From assembly GCF_900166635.1 (NCBI RefSeq), contig NZ_LT800497.1:2260378-2324377 (forward strand): 64,000 nt of DNA, written 5' to 3'. This document shows, in pieces, positions 30,290 through 39,675 of the stretch. Position numbers and translations under genes: made by a program. How positions within the stretch are numbered: the stretch's first letter is position 1; every line of letters starts with the position of its first letter. A model generated the notes under the pieces. That model was not told where the DNA came from, did not search any database, and saw only the letters and a program-made list of their open reading frames with translations. Source of the DNA: Oceanobacillus timonensis. GTDB lineage: Bacteria; Bacillota; Bacilli; Bacillales; Amphibacillaceae.

Positions 30290-30425
30290 AGAGCGTAGCC
30301 CAACCACGCAGACTCCTAAGTGGTTTGCAAGCTAAACCGTGACTCCTGGTGTTATGCTTACTCACCCCATCGAAAACATTTGTACGTCGGAAAGCGGAGT
30401 GATTGACCGGAGCGGAAGTATACAC
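30290..30425. repeat. Second repeat-like block upstream of rarA
   Basis: The block runs from GCGTAGCCCAACCACGC to the end segment GGAAAGCGGAGTG ... GACCGGAGCGGAAGTATACACC (30391-30423). It contains a small hairpin GGTTT/AAACC. Its right end resembles the left arm of the palindrome at 31981-32045. It may be the second half of one element of about 390 bases with the palindrome at 30028-30170. No gene is visible anywhere in 29755-30483. Confidence 0.5.
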
Positions 30426-30483
30426 CCTATCCTGTTCAAAAAGTTGAGTCATTATAAAAAGTATTTCTTCAAGTTTCCGACTC

Positions 30484-31752
30484 TTAATCTTTTTTTACTC
30501 GTTCGTATACTTGTTTGAGGGCACTTTCGAATTTTCCGGTGTCTTTTGGCGTATAGTATTGTCGATTTTTAATCGTATCCGGCAGGTATTGTTGTTTCAC
30601 CCATGCGCCGGGATAATTATGCGGATATTGATAATCGTTCCCTTTGCCAAGTTTATTGGCTCCTGAATAATGGGCATCTTTTAAGTGAGCAGGAATATCG
30701 CCGCTTTTTCCATTGCGTATGTCCGTTAAAGCCGCATCGAGTGCTTTATAAGCAGTGTTTGATTTGGGAGAGAGGGCTAACTCTACGACAATGTCAGCTA
30801 ATGGAATCCGTGCTTCTGGAAATCCAATCCGCTCTGCAGCCTGAACGGCCGCTACAGCACGAGGACCTGCCTGTGGACTTGCCAGGCCAATATCTTCATA
30901 AGCAATAACAACCAGCCTTCTTGCAATACTGTCCAAATCGCCGGCTTCTATCAGACGTCCTAAATAATGAAGGGCCGCATCAGCATCGCTTCCACGAATC
31001 GATTTTTGAAAAGCGCTTAAAACATCATAATGGGCATCTCCATCCTTATCGTGGGAAAAACTTTTCTTTTGCATACATTCTTCTGCAATGTCCAATGTTA
31101 TCGCCAGTTGTCCGGAAGCATCCGGCGGTGTCGAGCTGACTGCCAGTTCCAAGCCGTTTAAGGCAGCGCGCAAGTCGCCGTTTGCTGCAATTGCAAAATG
31201 CTCCAGCGCGTCATCATTGATGTGAACATCCTTATCTCCATAGCCATTTGTCTGATCTTCTACCGCACGATGCAATGCTGTTTTCACATTTTCAAGTGTT
31301 AATCCGTGCAGCTCAAATAAGTGGCAGCGGCTTCTAATTGCCGGATTAATCGAATGATACGGGTTACTTGTTGTACAGCCGATTAAAGTCAGTAAATTAT
31401 TTTCTAAATGCGGCAGCAAAAAATCTTGTTTAGCTTTATCCAGACGATGTACCTCATCTAAGATAAGAACGGTTTGTCCTTGCATTTTTGCCTGCTCGAC
31501 AACAATTTCCATATCTTTTTTCTTATCTGTAACGGCATTTAATGTTTTGGATGGCAATCCAACTGTTTCCGCAAAGGCAAATGCCATGGACGTTTTTCCG
31601 GTTCCAGGCGGGCCAAAGAGAATCATGGAAGAAAGTTGATTCGCTTTCACCATACGATCAATTATTTTTCCTTGACCTACCAAGTGTTCTTGTCCTATAA
31701 TATCATCTATGTTTTTTGGTCTCATTCGATATGCCAGTGGTTGTTTATACAT
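30484..31752 (-). CDS. rarA: Replication-associated recombination protein RarA (YrvN/MgsA)
   Basis: The 422-residue AAA+ ATPase has the start MYKQPLAYRMRPKNIDDIIGQ, Walker A GPPGTGKTS, Walker B LILDEVHRLDKAKQDFLLPHLE, sensor 1 GCTTSNP, and the C-terminal oligomerisation domain of the clamp-loader-like RarA family. It acts at stalled forks and interacts with SSB. The frame stays open 50 codons upstream, but ATG at 31752 has AAAGGTG at a normal distance and matches the family start. B. subtilis has tcdA between aspS and rarA; it is absent here. Confidence 0.95.
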   Translation of the reverse strand: MYKQPLAYRMRPKNIDDIIGQEHLVGQGKIIDRMVKANQLSSMILFGPPGTGKTSMAFAFAETVGLPSKTLNAVTDKKKDMEIVVEQAKMQGQTVLILDEVHRLDKAKQDFLLPHLENNLLTLIGCTTSNPYHSINPAIRSRCHLFELHGLTLENVKTALHRAVEDQTNGYGDKDVHINDDALEHFAIAANGDLRAALNGLELAVSSTPPDASGQLAITLDIAEECMQKKSFSHDKDGDAHYDVLSAFQKSIRGSDADAALHYLGRLIEAGDLDSIARRLVVIAYEDIGLASPQAGPRAVAAVQAAERIGFPEARIPLADIVVELALSPKSNTAYKALDAALTDIRNGKSGDIPAHLKDAHYSGANKLGKGNDYQYPHNYPGAWVKQQYLPDTIKNRQYYTPKDTGKFESALKQVYERVKKD

Positions 31753-31980
31753 GAAATAACACCTTTCCTCTGAATCGTATTCTATTAGCTTAAAGCGGAA
31801 ATAGAAGAAATGCAAGAGGTTAGCAGTCGTGCTATAATAGGTGTAATGTAAATAATTATATTTGTATAGATGGAATGAAATAGTGTACGGTATTTCATAC
31901 ATGATATAGATAAGTTAAGTTAAATTGTTTAATCTATCTTTTATATATAGCAAAATAATTTTTTTATCATGAATCACGAT

Positions 31981-32045
31981 GACCAGCGGAAGAAATACAC
32001 GGAAGCTCTTATAAGAAAGTGTAGTGTGTTCCGGAGCGGTTACCA
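31981..32045. repeat. Imperfect palindrome upstream of cymR
   Basis: GACCAGCGGAAG..TACAC on the left is mirrored by GTGTAGTGTGTTCCGGAGCGG on the right, with CTTATAAG near the centre. The left arm resembles the right end of the 30.3-30.4 kb repeat block. It may be a short derivative of that family or a structured leader of cymR. The rest of 31753-32127 is AT-rich and I see no gene in it. Confidence 0.45.
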
Positions 32046-32127
32046 GAAGATAAAATCTTTATTTCAAATGATATAGATTAAATCATAGGTAAAAGTGTAA
32101 TGATAGTTAAAAAATGAGGTGTATTTG

Positions 32128-32553
32128 ATGAAAATTTCAACTAAAGGAAGATACGGACTGACGATAATGATAGAATTGGCGAAAAATGAAGGGAATGGTC
32201 CGATTTCCTTGAAGGTAATTGCCAAAGATAATAGTTTGTCCGAGCATTATCTGGAGCAGCTTGCTTCGCCGTTAAGAAATGCCGGTCTTATTAAGAGTAT
32301 CCGTGGAGCATATGGCGGTTACCAGCTTGCTAAAAAACCGAAAGAAATTAAAGCAGGTGATGTGATTCGTGTGCTGGAAGGTCCTTTGACGATTGTAGAA
32401 GGCATGGAAAATGAAAAGCCGGCACAAGCTTCATTATGGCTGGAAATCAGAGATGCGGTGAAAAATATCTTAGATAAAACCACACTCGAAGATTTGGCAA
32501 ATTATGATGGCGATGATGAAGAACCTGCAGAAGCATATATGTTCTACATTTAA
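32128..32553 (+). CDS. cymR: Rrf2-family regulator CymR
   Basis: The 141-residue regulator opens MKISTKGRYGLTIMIELA, the Rrf2 winged helix, with recognition segment SLSEHYLEQLASPLRNAGLIKSIRGAYGGY cut here into its usual parts. It lacks the three conserved Cys of IscR, as expected for CymR, which controls cysteine and sulfur metabolism with CysK as partner. Placement before iscS-mnmA matches B. subtilis. ATG at 32128 (rather than GTG at 32119) follows TGAGGTG. Confidence 0.93.
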   Translation: MKISTKGRYGLTIMIELAKNEGNGPISLKVIAKDNSLSEHYLEQLASPLRNAGLIKSIRGAYGGYQLAKKPKEIKAGDVIRVLEGPLTIVEGMENEKPAQASLWLEIRDAVKNILDKTTLEDLANYDGDDEEPAEAYMFYI

Positions 32554-32573
32554 AGTTGGAAAGGATTTTAATC

Positions 32574-33716
32574 ATGGAAGCAATTTATTTAGACCATGCC
32601 GCCACATCTCCTATGGCAAAGGGAGTTGCGGAAGCCATGATTCCTGCTTATGAAGGAATCATCGGCAATGCATCAAGTGTGCATTCTTTTGGACGGAAGG
32701 CAAGACAGCAGCTGGATGCATCCAGACAGGCACTTGCAGCATCCATTGGTGCCAACGAGAAGGAAATTATTTTTACAAGCGGGGGCACTGAAGCGGATAA
32801 CATGGCTCTTGTCGGTGTTGCAGAAGCGAATCAGGCCAAAGGAAATCATATAATCACAACCACCCAGGAACATCATGCGACCCTGCACACAGCCGAAAGA
32901 CTGGAAAAACAAGGCTTCCGAATCACTTATTTGCCTGTCAACGACAAAGGGCTGGTATCTGTCCGAGATGTAGAAGCAGCTTTAACAGATGATACGATTC
33001 TTGTTTCTGTCATGTATGTCAATAATGAGACTGGTGTTATCCAGCCTATTAGTGAAATTGGCTCCATCGTAAGAGAGCATCAGGCATATTTTCATACAGA
33101 TGCCGTACAGGCCTATGGACTGGTTGATATCGATGTGCATACGCAAAATATTGATTTATTAACTGCTTCTGCGCATAAAATCGGCGGACCAAAAGGGATT
33201 GGCTTTTTGTATGTAAACGATGGCGTGTCTATAAACCCGATTCAATCCGGCGGGGAACAAGAACGGAAACGCCGTCCGGGAACGGAAAATATTCCTGCTG
33301 TAGTCGGTTTTGAAATGGCATCTGCCATTGCGATGGAAACAAAAGCGGCAAGAAATCAACAGTATCAAGCATATAAGCAAATATTAACAGATACATTTAC
33401 AGAAGCAGGCATAGCTTTTGATATTAACGGAGACCCTGAAAAAACTGTTTCCACAATTATAAATATCCGCTTTCCGGGAGCAAATGTGGAAGCATTGCTT
33501 GCCAATTTTGATTTAAGCGGTGTTGCTGCTTCCAGCGGCAGTGCATGTACTGCCGGGAGTGTCGAACCTTCGCATGTATTATCAGCCATGTTCGGATCGG
33601 ACAGTCCGGTTACAACAAACTCGATTCGTTTCAGTTTTGGACTGGCTAATACAACAGAAAATGTGAAAGAAGCAGCAGACAGAATCGTACGTATTGTAAA
33701 AAGATTAACAAATTAA
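32574..33716 (+). CDS. Cysteine desulfurase (IscS/NifS family, YrvO-like)
   Basis: This 380-residue PLP enzyme has the PLP lysine in ASAHKIGGPKGIGF (about residue 200) and the sulfur-carrying Cys in SSGSACTAGS (near 325). Such enzymes take sulfur from cysteine and pass it on as persulfide. Next to mnmA it most likely feeds tRNA 2-thiouridine formation, as YrvO does in B. subtilis. ATG at 32574 follows GGAAAGGA. Confidence 0.96.
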   Translation: MEAIYLDHAATSPMAKGVAEAMIPAYEGIIGNASSVHSFGRKARQQLDASRQALAASIGANEKEIIFTSGGTEADNMALVGVAEANQAKGNHIITTTQEHHATLHTAERLEKQGFRITYLPVNDKGLVSVRDVEAALTDDTILVSVMYVNNETGVIQPISEIGSIVREHQAYFHTDAVQAYGLVDIDVHTQNIDLLTASAHKIGGPKGIGFLYVNDGVSINPIQSGGEQERKRRPGTENIPAVVGFEMASAIAMETKAARNQQYQAYKQILTDTFTEAGIAFDINGDPEKTVSTIINIRFPGANVEALLANFDLSGVAASSGSACTAGSVEPSHVLSAMFGSDSPVTTNSIRFSFGLANTTENVKEAADRIVRIVKRLTN

Positions 33717-34841
<1,125 letters not shown>

Positions 34842-34857
34842 CAGGGGGGCTTTATGA

Positions 34858-35529
34858 ATGGATAAAAATCAGCAGGCTATTACACTATTAAATGAAAAAA
34901 AGTATGAAGAAGCAGCACAGCTGTTTAATGAAGTGATTGAAGAGTCTCCCGATGATCCTTTAGGGTATATTAATTTCGGCAATCTATTAATGAAATTGGA
35001 CGAGGCAGAGCGCGCGGAACGTTTCTTTTTACGCGCCATTGAGCTGGATGAACAAGCAGCAGCGGCACATTATGGATTGGGAAATCTCTATTTTGAGCAG
35101 GAACATTTTGAAAAAGCCGGACAATCTTTCTTAAAAGCAATTGAACAAGGGCTTGAAGAAGCGGATGCTTATTTTATGCTTGGTATGTGCTTTCGGAATC
35201 AGGAGCAATGGAAGTTATCCCTGCCGTATTTACTGCGGGCAACGGAAATAGATCCAAATGATGAAAGTTTTCTGTTTCAATATGGTTTATCTCTGGCACA
35301 AGCTGAGTTTTTAGAAGAAGCACAGCAGACATTTGAAAGAGTGCTCGAATTAGATGAAGCGCATAGTGATGCTTATTATAATCTCGGGGTGATTGCGTTA
35401 TTCCATGAAAAAATACAAGAAGCACAAAACCATTTTGACAAAGCATTGGAATTGCAACCGGATCATATGCTTGCTGCAAATGGGAAGAAAATAGCTTTAC
35501 AGTATATGGAGCAATCCGATGATAAATAA
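34858..35529 (+). CDS. Tetratricopeptide repeat protein (YrrB-like)
   Basis: The 223-residue protein is almost entirely TPR units, about six, with the usual spacing of small and aromatic residues (for example AAAHYGLGNLYFEQEHFEKA and SDAYYNLGVIALFHEKIQEA). It should form a right-handed helical scaffold for protein contacts. B. subtilis yrrB holds the same position between mnmA and recD2. Partner unknown. Confidence 0.9.
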   Translation: MDKNQQAITLLNEKKYEEAAQLFNEVIEESPDDPLGYINFGNLLMKLDEAERAERFFLRAIELDEQAAAAHYGLGNLYFEQEHFEKAGQSFLKAIEQGLEEADAYFMLGMCFRNQEQWKLSLPYLLRATEIDPNDESFLFQYGLSLAQAEFLEEAQQTFERVLELDEAHSDAYYNLGVIALFHEKIQEAQNHFDKALELQPDHMLAANGKKIALQYMEQSDDK

Positions 35530-35541
35530 GGGGTAATCAGC

Positions 35542-37878
35542 ATGGGAAACCAGATAGAAGCGAAGGAAGCACTGCCTTTTGTAACAGGTAGCGTCATCAA
35601 TACGATTTTCCGTAATGAGGCAGAGCATTTCTCTATCGTTCGAATTAAAATATCAAAAACAAACCTTGATTATGGCAATAAAGAAATCATTGTAAAAGGG
35701 TATTTTGATCAGCTGCAGGATCAGACTGCCTATTGTTTTTATGGAGCGATGGAAAAGCATCCCCGCTATGGTCCACAATTAAAAGTACAATCCTATGAAA
35801 CCATTTTGCCGACAACCAAGGATGGGCTTATTCAATACCTGTCCAGTGATTTATTTTATGGTGTCGGTAAAAAGAGTGCTACTAAAATTGTTGAGAAACT
35901 GGGGGAAAATGCGGTTTCGAAAATTATTGATGACCCATCGGTTTTAGATGGTGTTTCCGGACTATCAAAGGAAACAGGTAAACGATTAGCTGAGCGCCTC
36001 AAGGAAAATCAAGGTTTTGAACGAGTTGCGGTTCAATTATCAGAATATGGGATAGGTCTGAAAATGGCACAGGTCATTTATCAGACCTATCATGATAAGG
36101 CATTGGAAATTTTAGAAAAAGATCCGTATCAATATGTTTTTGATATTGAGGGTTTTGGATTTAAAATGGCAGATCAGATAGCTTCCACGCAAGGTATCTC
36201 ACATACCCATGAGAGCCGTATTGGCGCAGGGGTGATCTATATCCTGCAACAAAGTATTCAAGCGGGACATGTTTATCTGCCTTTTGAAAAATGTGTGCAG
36301 GAGGTTATTTCCCTGCTTCGTCTACCTAATCCGGACCAGGGGTATGTTTCCGACGTTATTATGCAGCTAAATACAGAGAAAAAAATTATCGGTGTTGACG
36401 AACGCGTCTATTTGCCGTCTTTATACTATGCAGAAGATAATTTTACTGCCAGTTTGAAAAAAATCATCAGCAAACCGGTAGAGGATGAAGTACCTTTAGC
36501 GGAACTGTTGAAGATTACGGGGGATATTGAAGAAGCAGAGTCATTGAGCTATGGAAAAGAACAATTTGATGCCATTGTCCAGGCAATTCATTCGAAAATG
36601 ATGATTTTAACAGGTGGTCCGGGAACGGGGAAAACAACCGTTATCACCGGTATTATTCAAGCTTTTGCCGAGATTCACGAGCTTTCATTAGAGCCGTCGG
36701 ATTATAAGAACAAAGGTGAGTTCCCCTTTGTTTTAACAGCTCCAACCGGGCGGGCTGCAAAACGGATGTCTGAATCGACTGGCTTACCTGCTGTCACTAT
36801 CCACCGGTTACTGGGCTGGAATGGAATGGGGAGTTTTGAAAAAGATGAACAGGAACCCTTATCCGGAAAGCTGCTGATTGTTGATGAATTTTCGATGGTA
36901 GATACTTGGTTAGCAAATCATTTATTTAAAGCAATTCCTGAGTCGATGCAAGTGATTCTTGTTGGAGATGAAGACCAGCTACCATCAGTGGGACCTGGAC
37001 AGGTTTTAACCGATTTGATGAAAAGCGGCGTTCTGCCTGTTATTTCTTTAACAGATGTCTATCGTCAAAAAGAAGGTTCTAAAATTATCCGGCTTGCCCA
37101 TCAGATTAAAAATGCAGATTATGATAATCATTCGTTAGAAAATGCGCGTGATTTCAGTTTTATTCCTTGTTATGACTACCAAATGACAGATGTATTGACA
37201 TCGATTATTGACAAAGCACAGAAAAAAGGAATTGATCCTTCGTCTATTCAGGTTTTGTCCCCGATGTACCGTTCACAAGCCGGTATCCATGCAATTAATG
37301 AAGCATTGCAGCAGTTAATCAATCCTCCAGGAGAGAAGAAACGGGAGATTGTTTATCAAGATGCGGTTTTTCGTGTGGGAGATCGTGTGATTCAGTTAAT
37401 TAATCAGCCTGACGACGGTATTTATAATGGAGATATCGGCGAAATTGTCGCCATTTTTAAACCGGAAGAAAACGAAGAAAATGAAGAACAAATTGTGATT
37501 GCATTTGAAGATAAAGAAGTTGTCTTTATCCGAAAAGATTATAATAACTTCACGCATGCTTTCTGTATTTCCATCCATAAGTCGCAGGGAAGTGAATTTC
37601 CGATTGTTATTCTTCCCGTTGTTTATTCCCATCATCGCATGCTGCGAAAAAACCTTTTATACACGGCGATTACAAGAGGAAAAGAGTCCCTGATTATTTG
37701 CGGCGAAAAAGAAGCATTTTTCAAAGGTGTGCAAACCGAAGATACGAACCGGAGATTTACTTCATTGCAGGAGATGTTAAAGATTCAATTAGGAAACCAA
37801 AAAGCGGAGAAAAAAGAATATGAAACCGTAGAGGATATTCCCGAAGAAGAATTATCTCCATACGATTTTATGGAATAG
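35542..37878 (+). CDS. recD2: ATP-dependent RecD2-type DNA helicase
   Basis: The 778-residue protein is a RecD2 (no RecBC partner): an N-terminal extension with an OB-like part and helix-hairpin-helix (about residues 95-200), then superfamily 1B helicase motifs I (LTGGPGTGKTTV, about 355), II (LLIVDEFSMVD), III (VGDEDQLPSVGPG) and a C-terminal SH3-like/UvrD_C2 part (HAFCISIHKSQGSE, YTAITRGK). It unwinds 5' to 3' and takes part in fork progression and mismatch repair in Bacillus. AGGGG precedes the ATG. Confidence 0.97.
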   Translation: MGNQIEAKEALPFVTGSVINTIFRNEAEHFSIVRIKISKTNLDYGNKEIIVKGYFDQLQDQTAYCFYGAMEKHPRYGPQLKVQSYETILPTTKDGLIQYLSSDLFYGVGKKSATKIVEKLGENAVSKIIDDPSVLDGVSGLSKETGKRLAERLKENQGFERVAVQLSEYGIGLKMAQVIYQTYHDKALEILEKDPYQYVFDIEGFGFKMADQIASTQGISHTHESRIGAGVIYILQQSIQAGHVYLPFEKCVQEVISLLRLPNPDQGYVSDVIMQLNTEKKIIGVDERVYLPSLYYAEDNFTASLKKIISKPVEDEVPLAELLKITGDIEEAESLSYGKEQFDAIVQAIHSKMMILTGGPGTGKTTVITGIIQAFAEIHELSLEPSDYKNKGEFPFVLTAPTGRAAKRMSESTGLPAVTIHRLLGWNGMGSFEKDEQEPLSGKLLIVDEFSMVDTWLANHLFKAIPESMQVILVGDEDQLPSVGPGQVLTDLMKSGVLPVISLTDVYRQKEGSKIIRLAHQIKNADYDNHSLENARDFSFIPCYDYQMTDVLTSIIDKAQKKGIDPSSIQVLSPMYRSQAGIHAINEALQQLINPPGEKKREIVYQDAVFRVGDRVIQLINQPDDGIYNGDIGEIVAIFKPEENEENEEQIVIAFEDKEVVFIRKDYNNFTHAFCISIHKSQGSEFPIVILPVVYSHHRMLRKNLLYTAITRGKESLIICGEKEAFFKGVQTEDTNRRFTSLQEMLKIQLGNQKAEKKEYETVEDIPEEELSPYDFME

Positions 37879-37943
37879 ATGTATATATTTTTTGATTATG
37901 GGCAATAATTGGATGATACCAAGCGGAAAAAGGATGAAGAAAT

Positions 37944-38132
37944 ATGCTGGTATGTCCAAATTGCCGGGAAAAACAAATTGGAAAATTAAGTCCCACTAGC
38001 TATTATTGTTGGGTATGTTCCATTGAATTAACGGTTTCCGGGGAGGAATTGCATATCCATCAGGTCGAACCGGATGGAACGCTCAGTTCATTAGATGACT
38101 TATTTTCTAAGGAAGAGCGAAGATTATTATAA
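37944..38132 (+). CDS. 62-residue zinc-ribbon mini-protein
   Basis: The product has two Cys pairs, CPNC (residues 4-7) and CWVC (about 22-25), spaced as in a zinc ribbon. An acidic tail follows with SSLDDLFSKEERRLL. It starts with ATG at 37944, with AAGGATGAAG upstream, 65 bases after recD2, and is probably in the same transcript. I do not recognise a characterised homologue. Confidence 0.7.
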   Translation: MLVCPNCREKQIGKLSPTSYYCWVCSIELTVSGEELHIHQVEPDGTLSSLDDLFSKEERRLL

Positions 38133-38179
38133 TGCGCTTCTTCCTATAGCGGAATTTTACGAACAATTATCTGTGATAA

Positions 38180-38218
38180 ACTCCCAGTCTGTTGGTTACA
38201 CTACCATAGACTGGGAGT
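38180..38218 (+). promoter_or_regulatory. Hairpin burying the ribosome site of the YrrI-type permease
   Basis: ACTCCCAGTCT (38180-38190) and AGACTGGGAGT (38208-38218) form a perfect 11-bp stem; TGGT and ACCA in the loop can pair too. GGGAG at 38214-38218, the only Shine-Dalgarno-like sequence before the ATG at 38225, lies inside the right arm. No T run follows. It may regulate translation or weakly terminate the upstream transcript. Confidence 0.65.
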
Positions 38219-38224
38219 GATTAT

Positions 38225-39313
38225 ATGTGGAAAAAAATAAAAGCAAAACAAGTCATCTATTTTCTGGTGATTGCGATTCTTTCCTTTATTCTTTTATATT
38301 TTTTAGCAATTACGAAACCTTATTATGCAGCATTTTTTTCCTTTATTGGCAAGTTGCTCTTTCCGTTTTTAATAGCTGGAATTGCGGCTTTTCTTCTGCA
38401 TCCATTGATTGAATGGATGCATCGATATCGAATACATCGCGGCATAGCGGTATTAGTTATTTATCTGTTCTTTTTTGGCGGAGCCGGGTATGCGATTTAC
38501 CGGGCCTACCCGCTGATTGTGGAACAAGTAAAGGAAATGAGCCGAAACTTTCCGGAATTTATTGCTCTGTACCAGAACGGTTTAAACAAGGTATATACGT
38601 CTACTTCTTTTTTACCGGAAACCGTGCATGACCGGCTGGATATGTTTATTCAATCATTAGAGGATACAATGAATAACTTTTCAGGAAAAGCCATTGGCGG
38701 TTTTAATGATATGATGGATGCTGTCATCCTTTTGACTGTTATTCCGGTACTTGTATTTTATTTCCTGAAAGACTATCCATTTATCAAATCCTTTCTATTT
38801 CGTTTTGTTCCTGCGAAATATCGGGATGAAACAGGCAGTATCTGCAGAGAAATAAGTAAAGGTCTCGGGGGATATATTCGCGGACAGTTTATTATCAGTG
38901 CTGCAGTAGGTGTTATCTCGACTCTTTGCTGGATGTGGATGGACTTACCATATGCTCTTTTATTGGGAATTATTTTGGCAATCGTTAATATTATTCCATA
39001 TTTTGGGCCTATCATTGGTGCTGTTCCAGTTGTCACAGTTGCCTATATGGTACAGCCTGAAAAAGCGCTTCTCGTTATCGTGATTATCTTTATCATCCAG
39101 CTGATTGAAAGTAACCTGTTGTCCCCGTACATTATGGGAAAAACCGTCAAAATTCATCCAATCGGCATCATTTTTGCGTTATTATTGGGAGGACAATTGG
39201 CGGGAGTTATCGGTATGATCCTTTCTGTTCCGGTTTTTACAATGTTGAAAGTACTGTTTCAACAGTATCAACTTTCCAAAAGCAGGAAGTCGGGAACTAC
39301 AAGTTTCAAGTAG
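38225..39313 (+). CDS. AI-2E family transporter (YrrI-like)
   Basis: The 362-residue membrane protein has about seven to eight helices in the AI-2E/PerM arrangement. These are N-terminal helices, a soluble central part (about 95-160, EMSRNFPEFIALYQNGL), and a C-terminal bundle with NIIPYFGPIIGAVP and LLGGQLAGVIGMILSVP. The substrate is unknown; some relatives are Na+/H+ antiporters or export autoinducer. B. subtilis yrrI is also just upstream of alaS. The ribosome site is inside a hairpin. Confidence 0.88.
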   Translation: MWKKIKAKQVIYFLVIAILSFILLYFLAITKPYYAAFFSFIGKLLFPFLIAGIAAFLLHPLIEWMHRYRIHRGIAVLVIYLFFFGGAGYAIYRAYPLIVEQVKEMSRNFPEFIALYQNGLNKVYTSTSFLPETVHDRLDMFIQSLEDTMNNFSGKAIGGFNDMMDAVILLTVIPVLVFYFLKDYPFIKSFLFRFVPAKYRDETGSICREISKGLGGYIRGQFIISAAVGVISTLCWMWMDLPYALLLGIILAIVNIIPYFGPIIGAVPVVTVAYMVQPEKALLVIVIIFIIQLIESNLLSPYIMGKTVKIHPIGIIFALLLGGQLAGVIGMILSVPVFTMLKVLFQQYQLSKSRKSGTTSFK

Positions 39314-39329
39314 CTTCAAGTAAGAAAAA

Positions 39330-39358
39330 TTGACATAGAGCGGAAAAATCAATATAAT
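39330..39358 (+). promoter_or_regulatory. Consensus SigA promoter of alaS
   Basis: TTGACA (39330-39335), 17 bases, TATAAT (39353-39358): a full consensus promoter ahead of the alaS T box. Confidence 0.9.
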
Positions 39359-39399
39359 AACGCTAGAATCAAACGAAACAACTAAAAATAACGCATGCT

Positions 39400-39644
39400 G
39401 TTAAACATGATGTCAATCACGATGAAGGTGCTGAGTACATGACAAGCTATTCCAAGAGAGGGAATCCCCCGGCTGAAAGGACTCCTGAATAAATGGTTAT
39501 GGAAAGCTACACCAGAGTACGGCTAATCCCCGTCGGTATCATACCGTTAAAATGAGAAAAGAGATGAACATATATTTTGTTCATAATAAGGGTGGTACCG
39601 CGAAATCTCGTCCCTGCAATCATGCAGTGAGGAGATTTTTTATA
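39400..39644 (+). promoter_or_regulatory. T-box riboswitch of alaS, specificity Ala
   Basis: Stem I has GGTG followed by the AGTA motif opposite specifier GCT (39506-39508), then A and CACC, the partner of GGTG. The T-box sequence AGGGTGGTACCGCG is at 39589-39602; the base after TGG is T, which pairs with A73 of tRNA-Ala. A terminator (AAATCTC ... GAGATTTTTT) spans 39603-39642. Uncharged tRNA-Ala should allow readthrough into alaS. Confidence 0.95.
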
Positions 39645-39675
39645 TTTCTACATAAATGAAGGAGGCAAATATAAT

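Noticed and set aside
30104..30298. Plus-strand ORF of 64 codons in the rsfA-rarA gap
   Set aside because: It starts within the palindromic repeat, lacks a ribosome site and has no domain.
31753..31902. 50-codon N-terminal extension of rarA
   Set aside because: The extension is aromatic-rich, absent from the family, and the internal ATG at 31752 has the ribosome site.
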